Of a stretch of 33,993 bases of DNA, positions 24,690 to 33,105 are shown one piece after another. This DNA comes from Pedobacter sp. (GTDB lineage Bacteria > Bacteroidota > Bacteroidia > Sphingobacteriales > Sphingobacteriaceae), in contig JACMPF010000029.1 of the NCBI GenBank assembly GCA_014377665.1, forward strand, positions 1 through 33,993, given 5' to 3'. Both the position numbers and the translations under genes were made by a program. Every line of letters starts with the position of its first letter. The stretch's first letter is position 1. The notes below the pieces were generated by a model. The model was not told the DNA's origin. It made no database searches and saw only the letters and a list, made by a program, of their open reading frames with translations.

Positions 24690-25364
24690 ATGAAGGTGTT
24701 AATTATTGAGGATGAACCCCAACTTGCTGCCAATATGATAAGCTACCTCTCCGGTCAAAACTATGTCTGCGAACTTGCCTCAGATTACAGCCAGGCGTTA
24801 GCTAAGATAAGTTCTTATCGGTACGATTGCATCTTACTGGACCTCATGTTGCCTGGCGGTAACGGGCTGAATATCCTAGAAGAGCTTAAGCGTTTAAAAA
24901 AGGAGGATGGCGTCATTATCATTTCGGCAAAAAATGCTCTGGAAGACAAAATCTCAGGACTAGAACTTGGCGCGGATGACTATCTTGCTAAGCCTTTCCA
25001 TTTATCTGAATTGTCGGCACGTGTTTTTTCTGTAATTAGAAGACGTAGTTTCGCTAATGCAAATATCATCCAACACGGTGAGTTAACGGTAAACTTGCCT
25101 GCAAAAACTGTAGAGGTTTGTGGAAAAACCGTAGTATTGACAAAAAAGGAATTTGAGCTGCTTATCTTTTTTATAGGCAACCGTGGAAGGGTAATTTCAA
25201 AAAGCGCCATTGCTGAACACCTTTCTGGTGATCTGGCAGATATGCTGGATAGCCACGATTTCATTTATGCTCACGTAAAAAACCTCAAGAAGAAATTGTC
25301 GGATGCAGGATGCGGAAGTTATTTGAAAACACTTTACGGCAACGGATATAAATGGGACATATGA
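24690..25364 (+). CDS. OmpR/PhoB-family response regulator
   Basis: A 224-residue DNA-binding regulator. The receiver domain (1-~118) has MKVLIIEDEP, the phosphoacceptor Asp51 in ILLDLMLP, the Ser/Thr position in IIISAK and Lys101 in LAKPF. The winged helix of OmpR type is at ~130-224 (LTKKEFELLIFFIGNRGRVI, YAHVKNLKKKL, LYGNGYKW). It overlaps the histidine kinase gene by 4 bases (ATGA) and starts directly at the stop of the sulfatase remnant, so its own promoter may lie within that remnant. Confidence 0.93.
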   Translation: MKVLIIEDEPQLAANMISYLSGQNYVCELASDYSQALAKISSYRYDCILLDLMLPGGNGLNILEELKRLKKEDGVIIISAKNALEDKISGLELGADDYLAKPFHLSELSARVFSVIRRRSFANANIIQHGELTVNLPAKTVEVCGKTVVLTKKEFELLIFFIGNRGRVISKSAIAEHLSGDLADMLDSHDFIYAHVKNLKKKLSDAGCGSYLKTLYGNGYKWDI

Positions 25365-26644
25365 TTAAGTTACTGGATAAGCCATTAAGAGCTTTCACCA
25401 CTTACTCAATGATCGTCCTTTTGTGTAGTATACCAGCCTATTTTATAATCATCGATCTGATTTGGGTACATGAAATCAATGAACATAATCAGCTCCTAGC
25501 GGAAGCTACAAAGAAAAACCTGGTTCGCTTAAATTCAGACCAGACGCAGTTGTTGGCTGCGATTAGTTTATGGAATACCCTGCAGCCCAAAACTAAAATC
25601 CAGCCTGTTAGGGCTTTAAAAAATGACAGTACCTACAATGTTTACAGGAAGAACAATTACAATGCTGATGGGGGCTATGACCGTTTTCAGGGCCTGGTCA
25701 CCTATGTTGAAATTAACCGCCAGCCCTACAGCCTTACTGTGGAAGCGAATGTGGAAGAAAGCTATGAAACAATCATCGCAATCACTGCAATTACCATCCT
25801 GTTCTTTGTCATTTTGCTTGTAGGCTTTATCAAGTTAAATAAGAACATTTCCAAAAGGCTCTGGGCCCCTTTCTATCATACCCTCCAGCAAATAAAAGCC
25901 TTTAATTTAAGCGATGACCAGGTAGTACAGTTCGCTCCGAACACTATCATCGAGTTTCAAGAACTCAATGACAGCATAGCCAGATTGATGGAAGGTAATC
26001 TCTCGACTTTTAAACGCCAGAAGGAATTTACAGAGAACGCCTCTCATGAACTGCAAACTCCACTGGCAATTGTTCAGTCAAAGTTGGATTTGCTGATCCA
26101 GGACGATTCCATTACTGCTGATCAATCCCGGCTGATTGAGGAAACCAATAACGCATTGTCCAGGGTGTCAAGAATTAATAAAAATTTATTGTTATTAGCG
26201 AAAATTGAAAACCAACAATTTTTAGCAAAGCAGTCCATCAACATGTCTTTGAAATTAGGTGTGATGCTTGAATTATTAACTAATCTAATTGAAACCAGGG
26301 AGATTGCCTTTCAGGTACATGCAGAATGCCAAGTAGAGGCAAATTCAACTTTAACAGAGATCATGCTGACAAATTTATTGATGAACGCAATAAGGTATAC
26401 ATGCAATGATGCAAAACTCGACATTTCTCTGTTCTCGGATAAGTTAGTGGTTTCCAACGCTGGAACTTATCCCCTGGAAGACCAAAAGTTATTTTTAAGA
26501 TTTGGTTCCACATCGGTTCAAACTCCTGGTAGTGGTTTGGGGCTTTCGATTGTAAAAGAAATTTGTGACCGTCACGGTTGGATAGTTTCTTATAACTTTA
26601 CTGAGTGCAGGCATAGCTTTACAATTACATTTAATTCTGCTTAA
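25361..26644 (+). CDS. Sensor histidine kinase, partner of the upstream regulator
   Basis: A 427-residue inner-membrane kinase. The start at 25361 gives the classic ATGA overlap with the regulator; an ATG at 25352 would add three residues. Transmembrane helices lie at ~15-35 and ~138-157, with a periplasmic loop of about 100 residues between. The HisKA domain has phosphorylated His229 in NASHELQTPLAI. The ATPase domain has the N box NLLMNAIRYT and the GSGLGLSIVKE G2 box; the G1 box reads VVSNAG instead of DxG, a change common in this group. It belongs with QseC-like kinases; the signal cannot be told. Confidence 0.9.
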   Translation: MIKLLDKPLRAFTTYSMIVLLCSIPAYFIIIDLIWVHEINEHNQLLAEATKKNLVRLNSDQTQLLAAISLWNTLQPKTKIQPVRALKNDSTYNVYRKNNYNADGGYDRFQGLVTYVEINRQPYSLTVEANVEESYETIIAITAITILFFVILLVGFIKLNKNISKRLWAPFYHTLQQIKAFNLSDDQVVQFAPNTIIEFQELNDSIARLMEGNLSTFKRQKEFTENASHELQTPLAIVQSKLDLLIQDDSITADQSRLIEETNNALSRVSRINKNLLLLAKIENQQFLAKQSINMSLKLGVMLELLTNLIETREIAFQVHAECQVEANSTLTEIMLTNLLMNAIRYTCNDAKLDISLFSDKLVVSNAGTYPLEDQKLFLRFGSTSVQTPGSGLGLSIVKEICDRHGWIVSYNFTECRHSFTITFNSA

Positions 26645-26682
26645 TTCAAAATATATTCAGAATTCGCACTCAAATTCGAAAA

Positions 26683-29106
26683 ATGAATGATTTCTTAAAA
26701 TATATCAAACACTTAATAGTTGGCTTACTGCTCCTTCCTTTTTTTGTGTCTGGCCAGACCTTGCAAACTATTACACTATCAGGCCATGTGCAAGACGCAA
26801 AAAAAGCGCCCCTACCTTATGCAAACGTCGTTCTAAAAACTCAAAAAGACAGTTTATTTGTCGTTGGAACGATAACCAACGAGAATGGAGGTTTTAAGAT
26901 TGAGAACTTGAAGAGTAGCATTTATATCCTTGAAGTTAGCATGGTTGGTTTTGTTACTCATAAGCAAAATTATACAGTAGGGTTATTGAGCCCCTTTCTT
27001 AATTTGGGTGTGGTAGAATTAGAAGCAGATGCGCGGATTCTGACGGAAGTTTCGATCGTTGCCGAAGCACGCGATGGAGTATCTGAAAAGATGGATAAAA
27101 AGACATTCAATTTGTCCAACAACGTTACGCAGATAGGGGGATCTGTGCTACAAGCTATGCAAAACCTTCCAGGCGTCACCATTCAAGATGGAAAGGTACA
27201 ACTGCGTGGCAATGATAAGGTGGCTGTTTTGATTGACGGCAAACAAAATGCAGTGACAGGATTTGGATCACAAACAGGTTTGGACAATATACCTGCATCA
27301 GCAATTGAAAGAATAGAAATTATAAACAACCCCTCTGCCAGGTATGATGCAAATGGCAATGCGGGAATTATAAACATCATCTATAAAAAAAATAAACAAG
27401 AGGGATTTAACGGTAAAGTGGGACTAACATCTGGTTTGGGTGCGCTATGGGTTCGAAAGGAAAACCTTCCAGGTATCAGGCCTCAGTATCAAGCAACTCC
27501 GAAGGTAAACCCTTTTCTTTCTTTGAATTATCGGAAAAACAAGGTCAACACCTTTTTACAGGCAGACGTTCTATCTACCCAGACACTAAACAGAAATGAT
27601 TTCGGAGAAAGGATTTACGATGATGGAACAGTAATCCGACAACAGGTTAAAAGAAATAGGACGACTACCTTTTCGACGTTGAAGATGGGTGTCGATTGGA
27701 ATCCGGAAGATCAGAATAGCTTTACTTTTTCTGGATATTTAAACAAAGAAAGGATTCTGGATCGTGGGGATATTCCATACTTCAATGCAGACTTAAGTGT
27801 GAGGAGCAGACTTTGGCAATTTTTAGAAGATGAGGTGAAGTACACTGCAACTGCCTCGGCAGTGTACCAACATAAATTTCAACAGCCTGGTCATGTTATT
27901 AATGCTGGATTCAACTACACTTTCCATCGGGAGGATGAAAAATACTTCTTTACGAACATAAAACCCACTTTTACTGGCGAAGACTCATTTAAACTACTTT
28001 CTGATGAGCATGTTGCTGACATAAATTTTGATTACATCAAACCTCTAAAACACGGTCGCCTGGAAACTGGCGTAAAATTCAGACGGCGTACGATTCCTAC
28101 CAACATGCAGTTTTTTCCAGGATTAAATTCTCCTCTGGATGTCGATGCGGGTGGCTGGGCAGATTATAAAGAGACCATCCCTGCACTCTATGGAAATTAT
28201 GTTTACGAAAGTGTAAAATTTGAAATAGAAGCTGGTTTGAGGCTGGAGTACGTCAAAGTTAATTACGATGTAAACCCAGGGCACAATACCTACACTAGCG
28301 ATGGTTATGATTACTCTAAACCTTTTCCTAATCTAAGGATGGCGTATAAGCTTAGTGATAAGCATAAAATCTCCGTGTTTTATAATGAGCGAGTAGATAG
28401 ACCCAACGAAGTCGACATCAGGATTTTCCCGAAGTATGATGAACCTGAGGTGATAAAAGTTGGAAATCCAACCTTACGGCCACAGTTCACGAAAAGCATA
28501 GAACTTGGACACAGAGCAACCTGGCAGAAAGGGAGCATTTACTCTGCATTGTTCCTGAAGAATGTTGATGCTACAATTACGAGGATTGCCACTACCGTTC
28601 CTGGAAGTAGTTTGATTTATAACATTTTTCAGAATGCAGACAAAAGTAACAATACGGGGGGAGAGGTTACGCTAGATCAACAATTGACATCCTGGTATAA
28701 AATGAATATTAGTGCATCCATCTACCGAAACACAATTGATAGGTTTACGGTGACTAATAAATATCCCGTTCCAACAACCTATCATATGAATGAGGATGCA
28801 ATTACATCCTGGAATGCGAAATTGAATAGCTCCGTTAAATTGAGCAATCAATCCAACTTGCAGGTTTCTGCTATCTATTTGGCACCAGATATTATTCCGC
28901 AGGGTAAAATTGGCTCAAGATTCTCGGTAGATATGGGTTACAAGATTCAAATCCAGAAAGGCAAAGGAGAACTCTTTTTCAATGGAACAGATATTCTCAA
29001 TACCTTATACACCCGTCGGGAAATCTTTGGAAATAATTTTGTATTAAGAAGCACAGATTATCTGGAGACTCAAGTCTTCCGTATAGGATATAGTTACAAG
29101 TTTTAA
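26683..29106 (+). CDS. Outer-membrane beta-barrel receptor, TonB-dependent type (OMP_b-brl_3)
   Basis: An 807-residue outer-membrane protein. A signal peptide runs to about residue 25 (FFVSG-QT). A carboxypeptidase-regulatory-like domain is at ~30-110 (TLSGHVQDAKKAPLPYANV), followed by a plug at ~125-225 (LQAMQNLPGVTIQDGKVQLR, IPASAIERIEIINNPSARYD). The rest is the barrel of the PF14905 type, ending in an aromatic C-terminus (GYSYKF). Such proteins are widespread in Bacteroidota and the ligand is usually unknown. The gene follows the kinase by 38 bases, so the regulator, kinase and receptor probably form one operon. Confidence 0.9.
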   Translation: MNDFLKYIKHLIVGLLLLPFFVSGQTLQTITLSGHVQDAKKAPLPYANVVLKTQKDSLFVVGTITNENGGFKIENLKSSIYILEVSMVGFVTHKQNYTVGLLSPFLNLGVVELEADARILTEVSIVAEARDGVSEKMDKKTFNLSNNVTQIGGSVLQAMQNLPGVTIQDGKVQLRGNDKVAVLIDGKQNAVTGFGSQTGLDNIPASAIERIEIINNPSARYDANGNAGIINIIYKKNKQEGFNGKVGLTSGLGALWVRKENLPGIRPQYQATPKVNPFLSLNYRKNKVNTFLQADVLSTQTLNRNDFGERIYDDGTVIRQQVKRNRTTTFSTLKMGVDWNPEDQNSFTFSGYLNKERILDRGDIPYFNADLSVRSRLWQFLEDEVKYTATASAVYQHKFQQPGHVINAGFNYTFHREDEKYFFTNIKPTFTGEDSFKLLSDEHVADINFDYIKPLKHGRLETGVKFRRRTIPTNMQFFPGLNSPLDVDAGGWADYKETIPALYGNYVYESVKFEIEAGLRLEYVKVNYDVNPGHNTYTSDGYDYSKPFPNLRMAYKLSDKHKISVFYNERVDRPNEVDIRIFPKYDEPEVIKVGNPTLRPQFTKSIELGHRATWQKGSIYSALFLKNVDATITRIATTVPGSSLIYNIFQNADKSNNTGGEVTLDQQLTSWYKMNISASIYRNTIDRFTVTNKYPVPTTYHMNEDAITSWNAKLNSSVKLSNQSNLQVSAIYLAPDIIPQGKIGSRFSVDMGYKIQIQKGKGELFFNGTDILNTLYTRREIFGNNFVLRSTDYLETQVFRIGYSYKF

Positions 29107-29296
29107 ACTTTCAATGTATTTGAAACAAATACTCTTCAAAACGGAAATTACCCTGCCATTTTGAAGCGGTGCGCTAGGTGGTGATTTTCTGCTAATATTA
29201 TCTTTTGATTGAATCTGATCTCTAAACTAAGCTTTTGATATAATTTTTGATAAGGGCATTGCTTTTGGAACACGCATTTCAATCAAGAGAATTAAA

Positions 29297-29665
29297 ATGA
29301 ACAATCAAATGATATTTGTGCGTATTGCTACCATAAATGATATCAAATACGTCTATGAAATAATTAAAGAAACAGAAGCTTCAGATATCGCCAGGGGAAC
29401 AGGCATTAGTAAACGAGCTGGGATTGATCTTGGAAGAAAAACGTATTTATCCCCCACTAGTTCAGATCAAGGCTGGTTGAATATGCCTTCAATAAAAGTT
29501 GGACCGGGAGATTCTGCAAGATCTCACAGCGCAGATGAGTTTATATACTTATCGAAAATCAGTGATGGCATCACTATTTATATAGATTTATTAGATTCTA
29601 TAATTCCCTATCTTGCGAAAGATAATTTAGTGGATTTAGAAGTATATGAATCACAACACCAATAA
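29297..29665 (+). pseudogene. Chimeric ORF: N-terminus of a GNAT acetyltransferase joined in frame to the C-terminus of an M20 (ArgE-like) deacetylase
   Basis: A 122-residue ORF with two unlike halves. Residues ~6-43 read as the start of the Bacteroidota arginine-pathway GNAT acetyltransferase (FVRIATINDIKYVYEIIKE, then IARGTGISKR). From about residue 44 it reads as the last part of an M20-family deacylase (GRKTYLSPTSSDQGWLNMPS, then KVGPGDSARSHSADEFIYLS, a His/Asp-bearing family motif). Neither half has its catalytic core. The acetyltransferase is normally about 200 residues and the deacetylase about 350. The ORF is translated in frame, so it could be expressed, but it most likely marks a deletion. 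It overlaps the longer start of the next gene. Confidence 0.65.
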
Positions 29666-29675
29666 AATTTCACCA

Positions 29676-31010
29676 ATGCAAGATACAGTTTTGATCATCG
29701 ATGATGAGAAAAAAATATGTAGTCTTTTGGCCCGCATTATTGAATTGGAAGGCTTTAAAGTTTTTCAAGCTTCAACAGGCAAAGAAGGGCTTAAAATACT
29801 TAAAATGGAAGAAGTTCTTGTTGTTTTGAGTGATGTGAAGCTTCCAGATTATAATGGAGTAGAGCTGGTATCTGAAATTAAGAAAATCAATCCGATCATA
29901 GAAGTTATTAATCTCACGGCTTTTGGCACAATAGCAGATGGCGTAATGGCCATGCGGAATGGTGCTTTTGACTACATCACAAAAGGGGACGACAATGACA
30001 AAATTATTCCCCTTGTTTACAAAGCAATGGATAAAGCTAAGCTCAGCGCTCGTGTTTATGAATTGGAGAAGCGGATCGTAAAGAAGTATAATTTCGATGC
30101 TATCCTTGGTAATTCAAAGTCGATAAAGGAAGCTATTGCACTGGCACAAAAAGTTGCTGCTACCAGTACAACGGTTCTTCTACTGGGAGAGACGGGTACT
30201 GGAAAAGAGGTATTTGCCCAAGCTATTCACTACGAAGGTCCAAGAAAACTAAAGCCTTTTGTAGCAGTAAACTGTAGTGGACTTAATTCAGAATTACTCG
30301 AGAGTGAATTGTTTGGTTACAAAGCCGGGGCATTTACCGGTGCTGCCAAAGACAAGAAGGGTTTGCTTGAAGAAGCGAATGAGGGCACCATATTTTTGGA
30401 TGAGATTGGAGAAATGAGCCTTGACCTGCAAGCTAAACTCCTGCGGGTGTTAGAAAATCAGACTTATATCAAAGTGGGAGATACACAGACTAGCCTGGTC
30501 AACGTTCGGATTATCGCAGCCACCAACAGAGATTTGAAAACTGAAGCTGAAGCCGGCAAGTTTAGATTAGATCTTTTTTACCGACTCTCTATTTTTTCAA
30601 TAGAACTCCCGCCGTTGTCGCACCGAAGGGAAGATATCCTGCCTATCGCAATGCATTATCTTGCTGAATTTACAGCGAAAGTTAATAAGCCTGATTTTAC
30701 AGTTGATAAAGAATTTACAAAACTGTTGACTGGTCACAATTGGAAAGGAAACATCCGAGAGCTGAAAAACGTCATGGAACGCGTTGTGATTCTTGCAGAT
30801 GATGCCTTTATTACCTCAAGCCTGCTGCCCTATGAATTTCACCATCAATCCAAATCTGCCGACCCATTGAATATGCATACAGTAGAAAAGCAACACATCA
30901 TAAAAGTCTTAAAATTTACAAGAGGGAACAAAACAGAGACAGCCCGTTTACTTGGTATCGGACTAACAACATTGTATCGAAAAATTGATGAATATAAATT
31001 AGAAGCTTAG
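29676..31010 (+). CDS. Sigma54-dependent response regulator (NtrC family)
   Basis: A 444-residue regulator. The start at 29676 puts [12 protein letters not shown] at the N-terminus; an ATG at 29646 would add ten residues and overlap the upstream ORF. The receiver carries Asp53 (LSDVKLP). The AAA+ domain has Walker A GETGTGKE (171-178), the sigma54-contact loop GAFTGA (218-223) and Walker B IFLDE (~239-243). A Fis-type helix-turn-helix closes the protein ([18 protein letters not shown]). It lies upstream of the kdp genes, and this arrangement is recurrent in Bacteroidota, so control of K+ uptake by sigma54 is likely. The partner kinase is not in the window. Confidence 0.92.
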   Translation: MQDTVLIIDDEKKICSLLARIIELEGFKVFQASTGKEGLKILKMEEVLVVLSDVKLPDYNGVELVSEIKKINPIIEVINLTAFGTIADGVMAMRNGAFDYITKGDDNDKIIPLVYKAMDKAKLSARVYELEKRIVKKYNFDAILGNSKSIKEAIALAQKVAATSTTVLLLGETGTGKEVFAQAIHYEGPRKLKPFVAVNCSGLNSELLESELFGYKAGAFTGAAKDKKGLLEEANEGTIFLDEIGEMSLDLQAKLLRVLENQTYIKVGDTQTSLVNVRIIAATNRDLKTEAEAGKFRLDLFYRLSIFSIELPPLSHRREDILPIAMHYLAEFTAKVNKPDFTVDKEFTKLLTGHNWKGNIRELKNVMERVVILADDAFITSSLLPYEFHHQSKSADPLNMHTVEKQHIIKVLKFTRGNKTETARLLGIGLTTLYRKIDEYKLEA

Positions 31011-31040
31011 AAACGCAGCCTTCTGGTTGCTCACCCCACT

Positions 31041-31079
31041 ATGACAAAAACCCTTCCATTATGGAAGGGTTTTTGTCAT
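31041..31079. terminator. Perfect 39-bp palindrome, bidirectional terminator
   Basis: atgacaaaaacccttccat (31041-31059) is repeated as its exact reverse complement at 31061-31079 around a single central T. The T-rich 3' arm follows the C/G-rich stem, so it should stop transcription from both sides. It lies 30 bases after the regulator gene and separates it from the kdp operon. Confidence 0.9.
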
Positions 31080-31154
31080 TTAAATGATACCAATTGCTGT
31101 TTTTTGTAATGTAAGTCACTGACAATAAGTTTATTGTGATTTAATTCGTAATTA

Positions 31155-31172
31155 CGGCATCTATATTGGCAT
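31155..31172 (+). promoter_or_regulatory. Weak candidate for a sigma54-type (-24/-12) promoter
   Basis: CGGCATCTATATTGGCA contains a GG and, downstream, a GC dinucleotide, but the spacing is one base longer than the canonical distance. It lies 26 bases before the first small gene of the kdp operon and after the palindrome. The adjacent NtrC-type regulator makes a sigma54 promoter here plausible, yet the match alone is poor. Confidence 0.2.
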
Positions 31173-31197
31173 ATGGCTTTTAACAAATAAACATATT

Positions 31198-31281
31198 ATG
31201 CTTACAATCTCATTATTCTTAGCCTTGCTGATTCTCTGCTGGGTAGTTTACAAATCCATCGACTGGTTCGAAAAAATCTAA
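31198..31281 (+). CDS. 27-residue membrane peptide preceding kdpF
   Basis: ATG at 31198 opens 27 codons to TAA at 31279-31281. The peptide is one hydrophobic helix (LTISLFLALLILCWVVY) with a short polar tail KSIDWFEKI. It begins 5 codons' distance ahead of kdpF (5-base gap) on the same transcript. Its size and position suggest a small subunit or assembly partner of the K+ pump; I know of no name for it. It is too short for most gene finders. Confidence 0.65.
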   Translation: MLTISLFLALLILCWVVYKSIDWFEKI

Positions 31282-31286
31282 AAATT

Positions 31287-31364
31287 ATGATCGCATTATT
31301 CATTATCGCAGTCGCCGTTTTCATTTACATGATCTACGTGCTGATTAAACCTGAAAAATTTTAA
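31287..31364 (+). CDS. kdpF: KdpF, small subunit of the K+-transporting ATPase
   Basis: A 25-residue single-helix peptide (MIALFIIAVAVFIYMIYVLI, then KPEKF). The last residues, YVLIKPEKF, follow the KdpF pattern (YxLxxPExF). In other bacteria KdpF stabilises the KdpABC complex in the inner membrane. It lies between the 27-residue peptide and kdpA (ATG 10 bases after its stop), in the standard kdpFAB order. Confidence 0.85.
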   Translation: MIALFIIAVAVFIYMIYVLIKPEKF

Positions 31365-31373
31365 TTGAACGCC

Positions 31374-33092
31374 ATGAACACAGAATTACTAGGAGTTATA
31401 GCCACGTACGGGCTCACGCTCTTGATCGCTATTCCGCTAGGGAAGTACCTGGCAAAGGTATTTGCCGGTGAGAAAGTCTGGACAGACTTTCTTAAACCTA
31501 TTGAATCAGGAATCTATAAACTTTCGGGAATTAATCCCAAAGAGGAAATGAACTGGAAGCAGCATATGAAAGCGCTTCTTACCATTAACCTTGTATGGTT
31601 GGTATACGGGTTTTTTATATTGATATTTCAGGATAAGCTTCCTCTTAATCCAGACGGAAATCCAGGTATGACTCCTGATCTTTCTTTTAATACCATCATC
31701 AGTTTCGTAGTGAATTGCAATTTGCAGCATTACTCTGGTGAAAGTGGTGTGACTTATTTGACTCAACACGTCGTTATGATGTTTTTGATGTTCGTAAGCT
31801 GTGCAACTGGTATTGCGGCTGCGGTAGTATTTTTTAAAGCTTTCCGCGATAAGACGAGTGAGAAATTAGGAAACTTCTGGGAGTTCTTTGTGAAATCAAT
31901 CACCAGATTGTTATTGCCATTATCTCTAATTGTAGCGTTGATACTTGCATTTAATGGTACCCCGACCAGCTACGAAGCTAAAGACCAATTTATCTCACTA
32001 CAGGGAGATACAGTCAATGTATCAAGAGGACCTGCAGCAGGCATGATTGCCATTAAACACCTGGGTACAAATGGTGGTGGCTGGTTTGGTGCAAACTCAA
32101 CGCATCCACTTGAAAATCCTAATTACGTTACAAATATGGTAGAGCTGATTGCGCAGGTGATTATCCCAATTGCTATGGTTATTGCTTTCGGTATTTTTAT
32201 AAGGAGAAGAAAACTTGGCTGGATCATATTTGGAGTAATGACCATCGGGATGTTTCTATTGCTCATCCCAACCATAAGTTCAGAACTCGGTGGTAGCCCT
32301 GCCTTGGCAAAATTGGGGATTTCTCAATCTACAGGAGCAATGGAAGGTAAGGAAGTTCGTTTCGGGCCAGCTATTTCCGGATACTGGAGTACGGTTACTA
32401 CTATCATTTCTACGGGATCCGTAAACAATATGCACGATAGTACCATGCCATTGACAGGTGCATGGCAACTATTAGGTATGATGGTTAACTCCTTTTATGG
32501 AGGTTGCGGTGTTGGTATCTTAAACTACTTTATTTACCTGATCATAGCTGTATTTATATCCGGTTTGATGGTAGGAAGAACACCAGAATTTCTCGGTCAT
32601 AAGGTTGAAGCAAGAGAGGTGAAAATAGCAGCGATCATTACGCTTCTAAGTCCTTTCTTAATATTGGCAGGAACAGCAATCGCGAGTTACACCTTTACAA
32701 ACCACGGAGACGCTGCTTGGGCAGTGCAACCGCAGAACTGGTTGAACAACCCAGGCTTCCATGGCTTTTCCGAAATGTTATACGAGGTCACTTCTTCCAA
32801 TGCCAACAATGGTTCTGGATTTGAAGGATTGGGAGATAACAACGTATTCTGGAACGTACTAACAGGTTTCGTAATGCTGATCGGTCGTTTCATTCCAATC
32901 ATTGGTCCTGTTGCTATCGCCGGTTTATTGGGTGCAAAGAAATACATCCCAGAATCTGCAGGGACCTTAAAAACAGATACACTTACTTTCGGTCTGATGA
33001 CCTTCGCAGTAATTGTTGTCTTAAATGCACTTTCTTACTTCCCTGCTCTGGCTTTGGGTCCATTGGCAGAATATTTTACTATGCTTAAATAG
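31374..33092 (+). CDS. kdpA: KdpA, potassium-binding and translocating subunit
   Basis: A 572-residue inner-membrane protein with about ten transmembrane helices. The start at 31374 is an ATG nine bases after a weaker TTG at 31365. The pore signatures of the KdpA/KtrB superfamily are present: HYSGESG, TNGGGWFGANSTHPLENP from Thr232, NNMHDSTMPLTG and NNGSGFEG. These carry the filter glycines. KdpA takes up K+ at low external concentrations using ATP hydrolysed by KdpB. It lies 10 bases after kdpF and 13 bases before kdpB. Expression is expected to depend on the regulator upstream. Confidence 0.96.
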   Translation: MNTELLGVIATYGLTLLIAIPLGKYLAKVFAGEKVWTDFLKPIESGIYKLSGINPKEEMNWKQHMKALLTINLVWLVYGFFILIFQDKLPLNPDGNPGMTPDLSFNTIISFVVNCNLQHYSGESGVTYLTQHVVMMFLMFVSCATGIAAAVVFFKAFRDKTSEKLGNFWEFFVKSITRLLLPLSLIVALILAFNGTPTSYEAKDQFISLQGDTVNVSRGPAAGMIAIKHLGTNGGGWFGANSTHPLENPNYVTNMVELIAQVIIPIAMVIAFGIFIRRRKLGWIIFGVMTIGMFLLLIPTISSELGGSPALAKLGISQSTGAMEGKEVRFGPAISGYWSTVTTIISTGSVNNMHDSTMPLTGAWQLLGMMVNSFYGGCGVGILNYFIYLIIAVFISGLMVGRTPEFLGHKVEAREVKIAAIITLLSPFLILAGTAIASYTFTNHGDAAWAVQPQNWLNNPGFHGFSEMLYEVTSSNANNGSGFEGLGDNNVFWNVLTGFVMLIGRFIPIIGPVAIAGLLGAKKYIPESAGTLKTDTLTFGLMTFAVIVVLNALSYFPALALGPLAEYFTMLK

Positions 33093-33105
33093 AATTTTCC
33101 AGAAT

